Below are positions 1-8,236 of a stretch of 50,123 bases of DNA, piece after piece (position 1 is the first letter of the stretch; the number at the start of each line of letters is the position of its first letter). The translations under genes and the position numbers were made by a program. The notes under the pieces were generated by a model. It was not told the origin of the DNA. It saw nothing but the letters and a program-made list of their open reading frames with translations, and did no database searches. This DNA is from Aquincolibacterium sp041674705 (GTDB lineage: Bacteria > Omnitrophota > Omnitrophia > Omnitrophales > Aquincolibacteriaceae): positions 1 through 50,123 of the forward strand of contig JBAYVF010000012.1 of NCBI GenBank assembly GCA_041674705.1, in the 5' to 3' direction.

Positions 1-2
1 CT

Positions 3-974
3 ATGCTGGTTGATAAGATACATCTGAAAATCCAGGGCGGGCGCGGCGGCAAAGGCTGCGAAAGTTATAACCATCGCAAGGATCACAAGAAAGTTCCCAA
101 CGGCGCCGATGGCGGTGACGGGGGGAGCGTGATCTTTCGCGCTTCTCATAACGCTCCGGGGCTCGATCGTCTCAGGTTGAAGCAGCATTTGGATGCGGAG
201 TCCGGCGAGCATGGCGGCAGCGATAATAAACGTGGAAGCAAAGGGGCGGATCTCGTCGTGTTGGTCCCGCTCGGGACTTCGATCTTTCGTCGGGAGAACC
301 ACCTTGCGATCCGGGATCTTTATCTGGAGGGAGAGGAAGTGGTTGTGGCCCGTGGCGGCCGGGGCGGGTCGGGAAATATTGGCGACAAAACGGCAACTTC
401 CGGTGAGGAAGGCGAGGCGCTCGAGATCGATGTGGAGTTCCGGATCATGGCGGATGTCTTCCTTGTGGGGCTTCCGAATTCCGGGAAATCCTCCCTGTTA
501 CATCATTTGACGCGTGCCCCTGTGGAGGGTAAGGACTATCCCTTTGCGACCCGCAGCCCGGTCTTGGGTGTTCACGCGTACGATGACTATAAACAGATCA
601 ATTTTTGCGAGCTCCCGTCTATTTTTGAAGGTTCCACGGACGGACGAGGGTTGGGCACTGATTTTTTAAGACATTTGGCTCGCGCCAAGCTGATCATGTT
701 CATGATCGATGCGACCTTGAAGTTCTCTCATACCGCCATCGAAGGACTGAGTACCTTGCAGCGCATTGTTTACGAGCAAGATGCTGCTTTCCGGCAGATC
801 CCGAGCGTGGTCGTGGTCAACAAGATCGATCTGGGGCACGATATCGGGAAGATCCAGGAAGAGCTTCAGAGTTCGGGGCAGATCTATTTTTTGATTTCGG
901 TGAAGACGGGAGAAGGGGTAGAATCTCTTATGAAATTCATTCATGAACAGATCGAGAATGAAGGCCATGTCTGA
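3..974 (+). CDS. obg: Obg family GTPase (CgtA), with unusual G3 motif
   Basis: Ribosome-associated GTPase acting in late 50S assembly. The 323 aa protein starts with the glycine-rich Obg fold (residues 1-150, GGRGGKG and GADGGDGGS turns), followed by the G domain. G1 is GLPNSGKS (156-163), G4 is NKID (273-276) and G5 is SVKTGEG (299-305). The G3 position, normally DxPG, reads ELPS (203-206), so the Mg-binding Asp is Glu and the Gly is Ser, although the following FEGSTDGRGLG switch II region is well kept. There is no extra C-terminal OCT domain, which fits short Obg forms. The ATG at base 3 gives the usual MLVD start, so the gene is complete although the window begins just before it. It overlaps the start region of proB. 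Confidence 0.95.
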   Translation: MLVDKIHLKIQGGRGGKGCESYNHRKDHKKVPNGADGGDGGSVIFRASHNAPGLDRLRLKQHLDAESGEHGGSDNKRGSKGADLVVLVPLGTSIFRRENHLAIRDLYLEGEEVVVARGGRGGSGNIGDKTATSGEEGEALEIDVEFRIMADVFLVGLPNSGKSSLLHHLTRAPVEGKDYPFATRSPVLGVHAYDDYKQINFCELPSIFEGSTDGRGLGTDFLRHLARAKLIMFMIDATLKFSHTAIEGLSTLQRIVYEQDAAFRQIPSVVVVNKIDLGHDIGKIQEELQSSGQIYFLISVKTGEGVESLMKFIHEQIENEGHV

Positions 975-2082
975 TCGCATTCGTCGCGCTCAAAAGATCG
1001 TTATCAAGATCGGCACGAGCATCCTTAAAACCCGCGGAGAAAGTTTTTCCCATAAGGAGCATGCGCGTGTCTGCCAGGAGATCTATGCGCTCATCAAGAA
1101 AGGCCGGCGGCCGGTTCTGGTGAGTTCCGGCGCGATCGCGCTTGGAATGAAAAGCTGCGGTTTTAAAAAACGGCCGAAGGAGATGGCCGAGCTTCAGGCC
1201 TGTGCCGCTATCGGGCAGGGGAAGCTTATGCACGCTTATGAGAGTTTCTTCGCCAAGAAGAAGGTTCATACCGCCCAACTACTCCTGACGCGTGACGGGC
1301 TGGAGGATCGCAAACGGTTTCTTTGCGCTCGCAATACCCTGGAGACACTTCTGAAGCGTAATGTTCTTCCAATCGTTAACGAAAACGATACCATCGCGGT
1401 CGAAGAGATCGCTTTTGGGGATAACGACATTCTTTCAGTCCACGTGGCGCATCTGGTGGGTGCGGATCTTCTGATCAATCTTTCGGATGCGGAAGGTTTT
1501 CTTCTGAAAGATGGATCCCGGGTCAGAGAAGTAACCTCCGAAGACGAGATCGATAATAAACTCGTGCTGCATTTGGCGGATAAAAAACGGGAAGAGACCG
1601 TGGGCGGGATGCGCGCGAAGCTTAAAGCCGCGCAAGTGGCGATGCGCCTGGGGATCCCCTTTATGATCGTCAATGGCCATAGGCCGCACATCTTGCAGGA
1701 GATCATTAGCGGGAAGGATGTCGGGACTTTGTTTATCACGGCGGGCGCCAAAAAGGACATGCGGCACAAATGGATCGCATTCTCAGCGACCCGGAGCGGA
1801 AGTGTGATTGTCGATGGCGGGGCCTATCAGGCGCTGCTTGCGAAAAAAAGTTTGTTGCCCAAGGGGATCGTAAAAATCCAGGGAAATTTTGAACCTGGGC
1901 AGGTGGTGGAGCTTGCGACGCAGGATGATAAAGTTTTTGGCCGCGGAGTGGTTCATTACGGCAGCCGTGATCTTAATCGCATTGCGGGAAAACGGACCGA
2001 TGAGATCGAGGCCATCCTTGGGAAAAAGCCTCATGATGAAGTGATCCATCGGAACGATCTTGTGATCTGGAGCGAGCGATGA
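967..2082 (+). CDS. proB: Glutamate 5-kinase
   Basis: Phosphorylates L-glutamate to gamma-glutamyl phosphate, the first and proline-inhibited step of proline synthesis in the cytosol. It has the amino-acid kinase fold (VIKIGTSIL near the N-terminus, SSGAIALG, NENDTIA, DADGL-like NLSDAEG, VGGMRAKL) and a C-terminal PUA domain over roughly the last 100 residues. Starts at 943, 958 and 967 are all in frame; 967 is chosen because AAGG lies just before it and the protein then begins close to the kinase core, while 943 would overlap obg by 32 bases. The stop overlaps the proA ATG (ATGA), so the two are translationally coupled. Confidence 0.94.
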   Translation: MSDRIRRAQKIVIKIGTSILKTRGESFSHKEHARVCQEIYALIKKGRRPVLVSSGAIALGMKSCGFKKRPKEMAELQACAAIGQGKLMHAYESFFAKKKVHTAQLLLTRDGLEDRKRFLCARNTLETLLKRNVLPIVNENDTIAVEEIAFGDNDILSVHVAHLVGADLLINLSDAEGFLLKDGSRVREVTSEDEIDNKLVLHLADKKREETVGGMRAKLKAAQVAMRLGIPFMIVNGHRPHILQEIISGKDVGTLFITAGAKKDMRHKWIAFSATRSGSVIVDGGAYQALLAKKSLLPKGIVKIQGNFEPGQVVELATQDDKVFGRGVVHYGSRDLNRIAGKRTDEIEAILGKKPHDEVIHRNDLVIWSER

Positions 2083-3335
2083 GCTGGAAACACCCGCTAG
2101 AGAAAATACTCGTAAATTCCCGTGTTGCCGCGGCTCAGGCGGCGCAGGGGTCGCCTGATTTCAAGAGGAAGCTTCTTAACGACATTGCTTCCCGTATCGA
2201 AAAGAAAACCCAATGGCTTATCGCGGAAAATCGTAAGGATCTTGCGAGAGTCAAGTCGAGCGGGCTTTCCTCGGCGATGATCGACCGTCTGACGCTGGAT
2301 GAAAAACGCATCAAAACCATGGCCGAAGGGGTTCGGGCCGTGGCGCGTCTGAAGGATCCGATCGGCCAGGTGCAGGCGAAGTGGACAAGGCCGAATGGTC
2401 TCAGACTTCAAAAAGTGACTGTCCCGCTCGGTGTGATCCTGATGATCTATGAATCCCGTCCGAATGTGACCGTTGAATGTGCGGCGCTTTGTCTTAAGAG
2501 CTCGAATGTGGCGATCCTTCGCGGCGGACGTGAGGCCATGGCTTCCAATCGCGCGTTCGTATCGATCTTCAAGGAATCTCTCAAGCGGCACGGGCTTTCG
2601 CCTTTTTATGTGAATCTTGTGACGACGACGGATTATGCGGCTGTGGATTTTCTTCTCAAACAAGAAGGAAAGATCGATCTTGTGATCCCTCGCGGCGGAG
2701 AAAAACTGATCCGCAGGGTCATGGCGAAGTCCCGTATTCCCGTGATCAAACATTATCAGGGGATCTGCCATGTGTATGTGGACAAAAAGGCCGATCTGGA
2801 AAAAGCCGTCGCGATCACGCTCAATGCCAAGCTGCAGCGCCCGGGCGTTTGTAATGCGATGGAGACGCTTTTGGTCCATCAAGACATCGCCTGTAAATTC
2901 CTGCCGATGGCCGGTACTCTGCTAGAGCAGGAAGGATGCGAGATCCGTGGCGATGCGATGACATGCCGCCTTATTCCCTGGGCGAAGCGCGCGAAGGCGG
3001 AGGACTTTGGCCATGAGTTTCTGGAAAAGATCCTTGCGGTGCGTGTCGTTAAGGATCTGGAAGAGGCGATCCGGCATATTGAAACCCAGGGTTCTCATCA
3101 CACGGACGCCATCGTGACGGAAGACAAAAAGGCGGCCGAAATTTTTAAATCAAAAGTGGATTCTTCCTCGGTGATGGTCAATGTCTCGACCCGTTTTTCC
3201 GACGGATTTGAATATGGCTTTGGCGCCGAGATCGGTATTTCGACCGACAAGATCCATGCTCGCGGGCCGATGGGGCTGGAAGGGCTCACGTCGTACAAAT
3301 ATATCGTGGAAGGGAATGGCCATATACGCACTTAA
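2079..3335 (+). CDS. proA: Gamma-glutamyl phosphate reductase
   Basis: NADPH-dependent reduction of gamma-glutamyl phosphate to glutamate semialdehyde, second step of proline synthesis. At 418 aa it is the standard length. The aldehyde-dehydrogenase-like fold shows the substrate-binding segment YESRPNVTVE, the nucleotide segment AILRGGREA, and the catalytic-cysteine block KLQRPGVCNAMETLLV. The C-terminal IHARGPMGLEGLTSYKY signature is intact. It directly follows proB with a 4-base overlap. No proC is seen in the window. Confidence 0.95.
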   Translation: MSWKHPLEKILVNSRVAAAQAAQGSPDFKRKLLNDIASRIEKKTQWLIAENRKDLARVKSSGLSSAMIDRLTLDEKRIKTMAEGVRAVARLKDPIGQVQAKWTRPNGLRLQKVTVPLGVILMIYESRPNVTVECAALCLKSSNVAILRGGREAMASNRAFVSIFKESLKRHGLSPFYVNLVTTTDYAAVDFLLKQEGKIDLVIPRGGEKLIRRVMAKSRIPVIKHYQGICHVYVDKKADLEKAVAITLNAKLQRPGVCNAMETLLVHQDIACKFLPMAGTLLEQEGCEIRGDAMTCRLIPWAKRAKAEDFGHEFLEKILAVRVVKDLEEAIRHIETQGSHHTDAIVTEDKKAAEIFKSKVDSSSVMVNVSTRFSDGFEYGFGAEIGISTDKIHARGPMGLEGLTSYKYIVEGNGHIRT

Positions 3336-3350
3336 AAGCGGTCTTTCCGC

Positions 3351-3929
3351 ATGAAGATCGGTATTTTCGGAGGGACCTTCGATCCTATCCATCGCGGGCA
3401 TTTGCAGCTTGCGCAAAATGCCCGGTCTCAGTTTTCACTCGATAAAGTCATTTTTGTCCCCGCTTTTCAGCCTCCCCACAAACAAGAAATTTTTCTGCTG
3501 ACATCCGCTAAGGACCGTTACGAAATGGTCCGGCTGGCCATTCAGGGCGAACCTTTTCTTGAACTCTCGGATTGTGAGCTGAAACGAAAGGGCGTTTCTT
3601 ATACCTACGATACCCTTTGTGAATTTGAAAAAAAATATCCGGAGGCTTCATTTTTTTTCATCCTTGGGAAAGATGCTTTTGAGGGGATCGATGGCTGGCA
3701 TTGTGCGGCCGAGCTCAAGAAAAAGGTCCGGTTTTTGGCGGCGAAACGAGGTTCCTGCGACGTTCATTCGCCGGAGGGTGCCCGTGTCGATTGGATCGAG
3801 ATGCCGCTATGCCCAATCTCGGCCTCGGGGATCCGTGGAGCGATCAAGTGCGGAAGGGATGTGGCCGATTACGTGTCTCCGAAGGTTCTTCAATACATTC
3901 ATGCTCATAAACTCTACCGGGACGACTAG
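3351..3929 (+). CDS. nadD: Nicotinate-nucleotide adenylyltransferase
   Basis: Transfers AMP to nicotinate mononucleotide to make deamido-NAD in NAD synthesis. The 192 aa protein carries the nucleotidyltransferase signature GGTFDPIHRGHL at its N-terminus and the C-terminal ISASGIR loop, equivalent to the family ISxTxIR motif. The ATG at 3351 lies 15 bases after proA, so it is probably in the same transcript. In many bacteria nadD is followed by rsfS; here it is followed by membrane proteins instead. Confidence 0.92.
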   Translation: MKIGIFGGTFDPIHRGHLQLAQNARSQFSLDKVIFVPAFQPPHKQEIFLLTSAKDRYEMVRLAIQGEPFLELSDCELKRKGVSYTYDTLCEFEKKYPEASFFFILGKDAFEGIDGWHCAAELKKKVRFLAAKRGSCDVHSPEGARVDWIEMPLCPISASGIRGAIKCGRDVADYVSPKVLQYIHAHKLYRDD

Positions 3930-3932
3930 GCC

Positions 3933-4124
3933 ATGAACACCACGTTGCATGGGATCATTTTGGGGGTGCTCTTCCTGCTTTCCTTTTTCTTTTCTGCGTC
4001 CGAAACAGCCCTTTTTTCTCTTTCCAAGTTGGATAAGCGAAAACTCAAGGAACAATACCCGCATCTTTCAAAATGGATCTTTGAACAATTGCAAACACCC
4101 GCAAGACGCTCGGTACGGTCTTGA
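3933..4124 (+). pseudogene. CNNM/CorC-type protein, N-terminal fragment before a frameshift
   Basis: These 63 codons encode the beginning of a DUF21 (CNNM) membrane domain: a hydrophobic first helix and the family motif SASETALFSLSKLDKRKLK. The reading frame is lost at the CCC near 4098-4100. After it this frame gives 8 unrelated residues and a TGA, while the frame of the next entry reads RKTLGTV directly into LIGN, which is exactly how the family continues. One C is missing relative to an open gene. This fragment and 4121-5167 are therefore one gene of about 411 codons, either truly broken or carrying a single-base sequence error. Confidence 0.75.
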
Positions 4125-5167
4125 TCGGAAATCTGGCGGTGAATGCGCTCGCGACGGCGACGGTCACGCTCATTGTCCTTAATCTTTTCGGGAATGCGCG
4201 ACTCGGCATGATCATGGCGGCGTTCACTGTTTTCCTGATCGTTTTTTGCGAGATGCTTCCCAAGATCCTGGCCGTCCGGTCGCGGATCCAGATGGCCCTG
4301 TGGGTATCGTTGCCTCTCAAATTCTTTATCACATTGCTGGCTCCCTTCAGGATCCTGATGCGTTTTGTGACCGACCGTATTCTGTCCTTTCTTGTTCACG
4401 AAAAGATCGAACAATCGGACATGATCTCCGAAAAAGAGCTCAAGGTGCTTGTCAAGATCGGGGAGGAAGAGGGTGTTTTGGGAGGGCAGGAGCGCCATAT
4501 GATCCAGAAGCTCCTGGAGTTGGGGGAACGTCCGGTCAAGGATATCATGACGCCGCGCACCGACCTGATCGGGTTGGACATTGAAGAGCCTTCGGAAAAG
4601 CACGAAGAACTTATCCGAAAATTCCAATTTAGCCGGTTGCCCGTTTTTCAAGGTTCCCTGGATCACATCCTGGGGGTTGTGGAGTCGCAAAACTATCTTT
4701 TGCAGGTACCGCTTCCCGATATCAAGCAAGTCATGCAGGAGCCGCTTTTTGTCCCGGAAAGCAAACGGATCGATGACCTTTTGGAAACGTTCCGGAATAA
4801 GAATGAGCGTTTCGCGGTTTGCGTGGATGAATTTGGCGGGACGGCCGGAGTGGTCACGCAGGAAGATATCCTTGAGGAGATCTTCGGGGAGTTCTATGAC
4901 GAATATGCCAAAGTCGAAAACCCTATCCGCCGCCTGGGCGAGGATCTTTATCTGGTCGAGGGAAAAGTCAGTCTTGCGGAGTTCAATGATTTTTTTTCCT
5001 CGCATCTGGAGGCGGAGGAAGCTGCGACGCTTGGGGGCTATCTTTTTGAAAAAATGGGAGTGGTTCCCGTGAAGGGCGCGGTTTTAAACACGGAGCCGTT
5101 CGATTTTGTGATCCAGGATATGGTTCGTCAGCGTATCCACCAGGTGACCGTCAGGAGGAAATCATGA
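4121..5167 (+). CDS. CNNM/CorC-type transporter-associated protein (main part of frameshifted gene)
   Basis: This frame is open from at least 4100; the TTG at 4121 is only the first possible start after the frameshift, so the true N-terminus is the preceding fragment. It contains the rest of the DUF21 membrane domain (about residues 1-85), a linker with EEEGVLGGQERHMI, a CBS pair (DIMTPRTDLIGLD to ESQNYLL, then FAVCVDEFGGTAGVVTQEDI) and a C-terminal CorC/HlyC domain ending in HQVTVRRKS. Family members are inner-membrane proteins linked to Mg or Co efflux; the name hemolysin is historical. The stop overlaps the start of the next paralogue. If unassisted translation starts at TTG 4121 the first membrane helix is lost. 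Confidence 0.8.
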   Translation: MIGNLAVNALATATVTLIVLNLFGNARLGMIMAAFTVFLIVFCEMLPKILAVRSRIQMALWVSLPLKFFITLLAPFRILMRFVTDRILSFLVHEKIEQSDMISEKELKVLVKIGEEEGVLGGQERHMIQKLLELGERPVKDIMTPRTDLIGLDIEEPSEKHEELIRKFQFSRLPVFQGSLDHILGVVESQNYLLQVPLPDIKQVMQEPLFVPESKRIDDLLETFRNKNERFAVCVDEFGGTAGVVTQEDILEEIFGEFYDEYAKVENPIRRLGEDLYLVEGKVSLAEFNDFFSSHLEAEEAATLGGYLFEKMGVVPVKGAVLNTEPFDFVIQDMVRQRIHQVTVRRKS

Positions 5168-6117
5168 TCGGTCTTCTGACGCTTTTTTTCTTATCCCTGG
5201 TGGCCTCCGCGTTCTTTTCGGGGGTTGAGATGGCTTTTGTTTCGGCGAATAAACTGAGGCTTCGCGAAATGGCGGATGCCGGAGACAAAAAAGCCAGGTT
5301 CATTATGCAACTCCAGCAGCATCCCAATTATTTCCTGACCGCGATCCTGATCGGGAATAATGTGGTAAACGTCACGGCGATCTCGATCGCGACTTATGTT
5401 TTTAAGGAATATTTCGGCTGGAGCAGCGAATGGGCCGTGATGGTGGCGATCGCTCCGGTATTGATCATATTTGCGGAGATGGCTCCGAAGGATTACGGTC
5501 GTTTAAACGCTATCCCTTTCCTGCTGGGGCAGACTTTCTGGCTGAAGGGCCTGAAGGCGGTTCTCTATGGGCCCATCATTTTCTTTTTCAAGATGCTGAA
5601 CTTTTTCTGGCCGTCTTTTCAGCAGGGAGTGGTTCGGGATATCTTTGTGAACGAAGAAGAATTCCGATCGCTCATTGAAGAAAGCACGCAGCGGGGCATC
5701 GTAGGGCCCCAGGAAGAAAAATTAATCCACACCATTCTTGATTTTGAGCGGATCCACGTCTCTTCCGTGATGGTCCCGGTGGGGAAGGTGCCGATGGTGG
5801 ATATTCATAGCAAGATCGAAGACGTCAAGCAGATCGCGCGTGAGACCCATGTCCGTATGATGCTCGTTTACGAGGAAATACCGTCCATTGTTATGGGGAT
5901 GGTCTACGTCTTCGATATCCTCTGGGAAGAGGAGAATGCTCAGGGGCTTCATGATTTCCTCCGGGCGCCTATTTTTATCCCGGAAGACACCTCTCTGGAG
6001 AAGGCCTTTCTGACCCTTCAGAAGAAACGCCAATCGTATGCCGTTGTGACCGATCGAGCCGGGGATATTAAAGGGGTGGTCCCGATCGAGCGGCTTCTTA
6101 TGCTTGAGAAGCACTAA
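5164..6117 (+). CDS. DUF21/CBS membrane protein, second paralogue
   Basis: Intact 317 aa paralogue of the gene before it, in an ATGA overlap with it. The N-terminus is hydrophobic with the motif FFSGVEMAFVSANKLRLREM, then further membrane segments (ILIGNNVVNVTAIS; MVAIAPVLIIFAEMAPK). A CBS pair follows from about residue 195 (SSVMVPVGKVPMVD; SYAVVTDRAGDIKGVV). It ends right after the second CBS motif, so it lacks the CorC/HlyC C-terminal domain that its neighbour has. Tandem CNNM-type pairs are common and may form heteromers. Substrate cannot be told from sequence. Confidence 0.88.
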   Translation: MIGLLTLFFLSLVASAFFSGVEMAFVSANKLRLREMADAGDKKARFIMQLQQHPNYFLTAILIGNNVVNVTAISIATYVFKEYFGWSSEWAVMVAIAPVLIIFAEMAPKDYGRLNAIPFLLGQTFWLKGLKAVLYGPIIFFFKMLNFFWPSFQQGVVRDIFVNEEEFRSLIEESTQRGIVGPQEEKLIHTILDFERIHVSSVMVPVGKVPMVDIHSKIEDVKQIARETHVRMMLVYEEIPSIVMGMVYVFDILWEEENAQGLHDFLRAPIFIPEDTSLEKAFLTLQKKRQSYAVVTDRAGDIKGVVPIERLLMLEKH

Positions 6118-6183
6118 TACTGCACTGCTAAGCGTCCCGCATTTCTTCCGTCCGATAAGCCTTCCTGACCGATAGATCTCATT

Positions 6184-6202
6184 AAAGCTGTTTTGCTTTT
6201 TT
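6184..6202 (+). terminator. Possible weak intrinsic terminator
   Basis: A short stem AAAGC/GCTTT with loop TGTTTT runs into seven T. It lies between the CNNM pair and the parA-like operon, where a transcript end is expected, but five base pairs rich in A-T is weak. Confidence 0.3.
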
Positions 6203-6248
6203 TGTCTTCTTATCGATCTTACCCAAAAGATTTTGATCTCCTCTAGGG

Positions 6249-6285
6249 CGGCTTCATTACTATAAAGCTTTACTAAGCGAAGCCG
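6249..6285 (+). promoter_or_regulatory. Inverted repeat upstream of parA-like operon
   Basis: Seven-base arms CGGCTTC (6249-6255) and GAAGCCG (6279-6285) flank a 23-base centre holding the palindrome AAAGCTTT (6264-6271). It lies about 40 bases before the start of the ParA-CBM48 gene. ParA operons are often controlled by repeats in this position, so it may be an operator; this is inference, and no clear sigma-70 promoter was found beside it. Confidence 0.3.
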
Positions 6286-6326
6286 TTATATTAGTACAAC
6301 TATTGTTAACTCAAGGAGACGACTTT

Positions 6327-7427
6327 TTGAGAATTATCGCTATCGCGAACCAAAAAGGCGGGTGTGGCAAGACCACGACCAGCATCAATCTCTCGGCGTG
6401 TCTGAATTTTCTGCAAAAGAAAGTTCTCGTGATCGATTTGGACCCGCAGGGACATTCCACGATCGGGTTGGGGATCAAGACCCAGAAGGGGGTGTCAACC
6501 CTCTATGATCTCTTGAGCCCGCTTCAGCGTATTGCCCCTCCTTTCTCGCAAGTGATCCGGAACCTGAAACCTGATTTCGATATCATCCCCTGCAATGCCA
6601 GCCTGAATGCCCTTGAGGAAGAATTCGGATTTATGCCTAATTACCACCTCAAGCTCCGCGATCTGCTGACTCGGATCGATGAGGACGGACGTCATTATGA
6701 TTTTGTCGTTCTGGACTGCCCTCCGAATCTCGGGATCCTCACCTGGAATGCCCTGAACGCCGCGGATGAAGTCGTGGTTCCGGTCGAACCATCTTTTTTT
6801 TCACTTCACGGGCTTGCGAAGATCTCAGAGACGCTGCAGGTCGTGAACCGGAGCCGCGAGACGCCTTTGGCTGTGCACGCACTTTTGACGCTTTTTAATT
6901 CCGAAGTGAATTTTTCTCATGAAATCTATGAGGAAGTCAGGGCCCATTTTCAGAACCGTCTTTTTACCACGATCATCCATGAACATGTGGGCCTGAAAGA
7001 GGCGGCCGCTGCGGGGCAGAGTATTGCCCAATATGCGCCCCAATCGGCGGCTTTTCAGGATTATCTGAATCTGGCGGTCGAATATCTCGAGCGGGATTGG
7101 AACCGGAAGCTTCCGGAAAAGGAGCTCGGCTGGGAGCATGTCTACAAGAACCATTTCGGGCCGCGCCAGATCTCGGATGGGATCCTTTTCCAGTTTTCAA
7201 GCAAGACAGCTTCTTCGGTGGAAATTGCCGGGGATTTCAATCGCTGGGTCCCGGAGCCGCTCGTTCGTCGGGATCAGGACGGACTTTGGCAAAAGGTTAT
7301 TTCGGTGGAGCTCAAGACGTTCCGGTACAAGTTTATTGTCGATGGCGAGTGGCAGGTGGATCCCAGCCAGCCGGCGCAGAAAGAAAATGCCTATGGCGGT
7401 GTTGACTCTTACGTGGAGTTTGCCTGA
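6327..7427 (+). CDS. ParA-type ATPase fused to a CBM48 (glycogen-binding-type) domain
   Basis: A TTG start at 6327 is chosen because AAGGAG sits at 6313-6318, eight bases upstream, and because the protein then begins MRIIAIANQKGGCGKTT, the normal ParA start; an earlier in-frame TTG at 6303 precedes that site. The 366 aa product has the deviant Walker A KGGCGKTT (10-17), VIDLDPQGHST, and the Walker B-like LDCPPNLG, all typical of Soj/ParA. From about residue 285 it changes to an E-set/CBM48 domain: VEIAGDFNRW, DGLWQKVI, YKFIVDGEWQVDP, GGVDSYVEF. Such domains bind glycogen or alpha-glucans in AMPK-beta and branching enzymes. No parB follows, so ordinary chromosome segregation is unlikely. The stop overlaps the next ATG by one base. 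Confidence 0.9.
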   Translation: MRIIAIANQKGGCGKTTTSINLSACLNFLQKKVLVIDLDPQGHSTIGLGIKTQKGVSTLYDLLSPLQRIAPPFSQVIRNLKPDFDIIPCNASLNALEEEFGFMPNYHLKLRDLLTRIDEDGRHYDFVVLDCPPNLGILTWNALNAADEVVVPVEPSFFSLHGLAKISETLQVVNRSRETPLAVHALLTLFNSEVNFSHEIYEEVRAHFQNRLFTTIIHEHVGLKEAAAAGQSIAQYAPQSAAFQDYLNLAVEYLERDWNRKLPEKELGWEHVYKNHFGPRQISDGILFQFSSKTASSVEIAGDFNRWVPEPLVRRDQDGLWQKVISVELKTFRYKFIVDGEWQVDPSQPAQKENAYGGVDSYVEFA

Positions 7428-8236
7428 TGGACGATCCTAAAAAACTCATTCGGGGATTGAAGGATATTTCGCCGCTTTTCACCGCCGCGGCCGAAGAGAT
7501 TCCGGTCCGTCGTTCTCCCGAAATCCAGGTGCTTGGCGTTTCAAGCCCTGACTGCGAGGGTGATTCGCTTCTCTTGAACACATTTTTTGCTTCGCAGGTC
7601 GCGTCTTCCGGCAAGGCCTGCTCGCTTCTCAGCGTTCTATCGCGTTACGCCGGGGGTTTTTCCGGAACGGGGAAGGACATGCCGGAGTCATTTGGCGAGC
7701 ATCTCCAGCGCTATTGTCTTTATTGGGATGAACTCCGTGATCTGGTCAGCGGGCCCTTTATGCCTCGAGCCGAGGGAGTACTTCAAAGCCGGGATATCTT
7801 CCTGGATTTCGAGTCTCGTCACCTCCTTCACTTTGAAAAGGCTGTTTCTTTGTTGGACAAATGGGTGCTGCTCTTGAAGCCCACGGCGGAGTCCCTGACG
7901 GAAGGCTACAAAATGATGAAAGTCGGACTCGCGCTTAACCCGCAACTCGAATTTTATATCACTTTGGCCGGGAGAGCGGAGGAGGCCAAAGGGGATATGA
8001 TCTTTGACCGATTTTCAGATTTTGCGCTCAAGAATCTCGACGTTCAGCTTGGATGGCTCGGGTGGATGGACCTTGCGGATCCCGCGCAGCATTTTTCCTC
8101 GGCCCTTCATACGGAGCCTTTGCGGTATCAGTCGTGGAATGCGAGGCCCAGTCTTCAGAAGTTCGTGTTGGCCGGATGGATCGAATCCGTGGAAAGAAAA
8201 ATGCAAGCCGGTGCCTTTGCCGAGGTGGCCCGATGA
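7427..8236 (+). CDS. Degenerate ParA/MinD-like protein without a P-loop
   Basis: No confident family assignment. The 269 aa protein follows the layout of a MinD/FlhG-type ATPase: a first strand and turn VLGVSSPDCEGDSLLLNTFFA in place of the Walker A loop, a middle WVLLLKPTAESLTEGYKMMK resembling the ParA segment after switch II, and QLEFYITLAGRAEEAKG followed by LGWLGWMD, where MinD proteins have their late strands. The P-loop lysines and glycines are missing, so it probably does not hydrolyse ATP. It is coupled by one-base overlap to the ParA-CBM48 gene, and a role as partner or regulator of that ATPase is inferred. The fold call is from pattern only. Confidence 0.6.
   Translation: MDDPKKLIRGLKDISPLFTAAAEEIPVRRSPEIQVLGVSSPDCEGDSLLLNTFFASQVASSGKACSLLSVLSRYAGGFSGTGKDMPESFGEHLQRYCLYWDELRDLVSGPFMPRAEGVLQSRDIFLDFESRHLLHFEKAVSLLDKWVLLLKPTAESLTEGYKMMKVGLALNPQLEFYITLAGRAEEAKGDMIFDRFSDFALKNLDVQLGWLGWMDLADPAQHFSSALHTEPLRYQSWNARPSLQKFVLAGWIESVERKMQAGAFAEVAR

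Noticed and set aside
3933..4124. Programmed -1 frameshift in the CNNM gene
   Set aside because: No canonical X XXY YYZ heptamer at the shift and no clear downstream stem; a lost C in a C-run is simpler.
6303..6326. Upstream TTG start for the ParA-CBM48 gene
   Set aside because: It lies before the Shine-Dalgarno AAGGAG at 6313-6318; TTG 6327 is correctly spaced and gives the usual ParA start.
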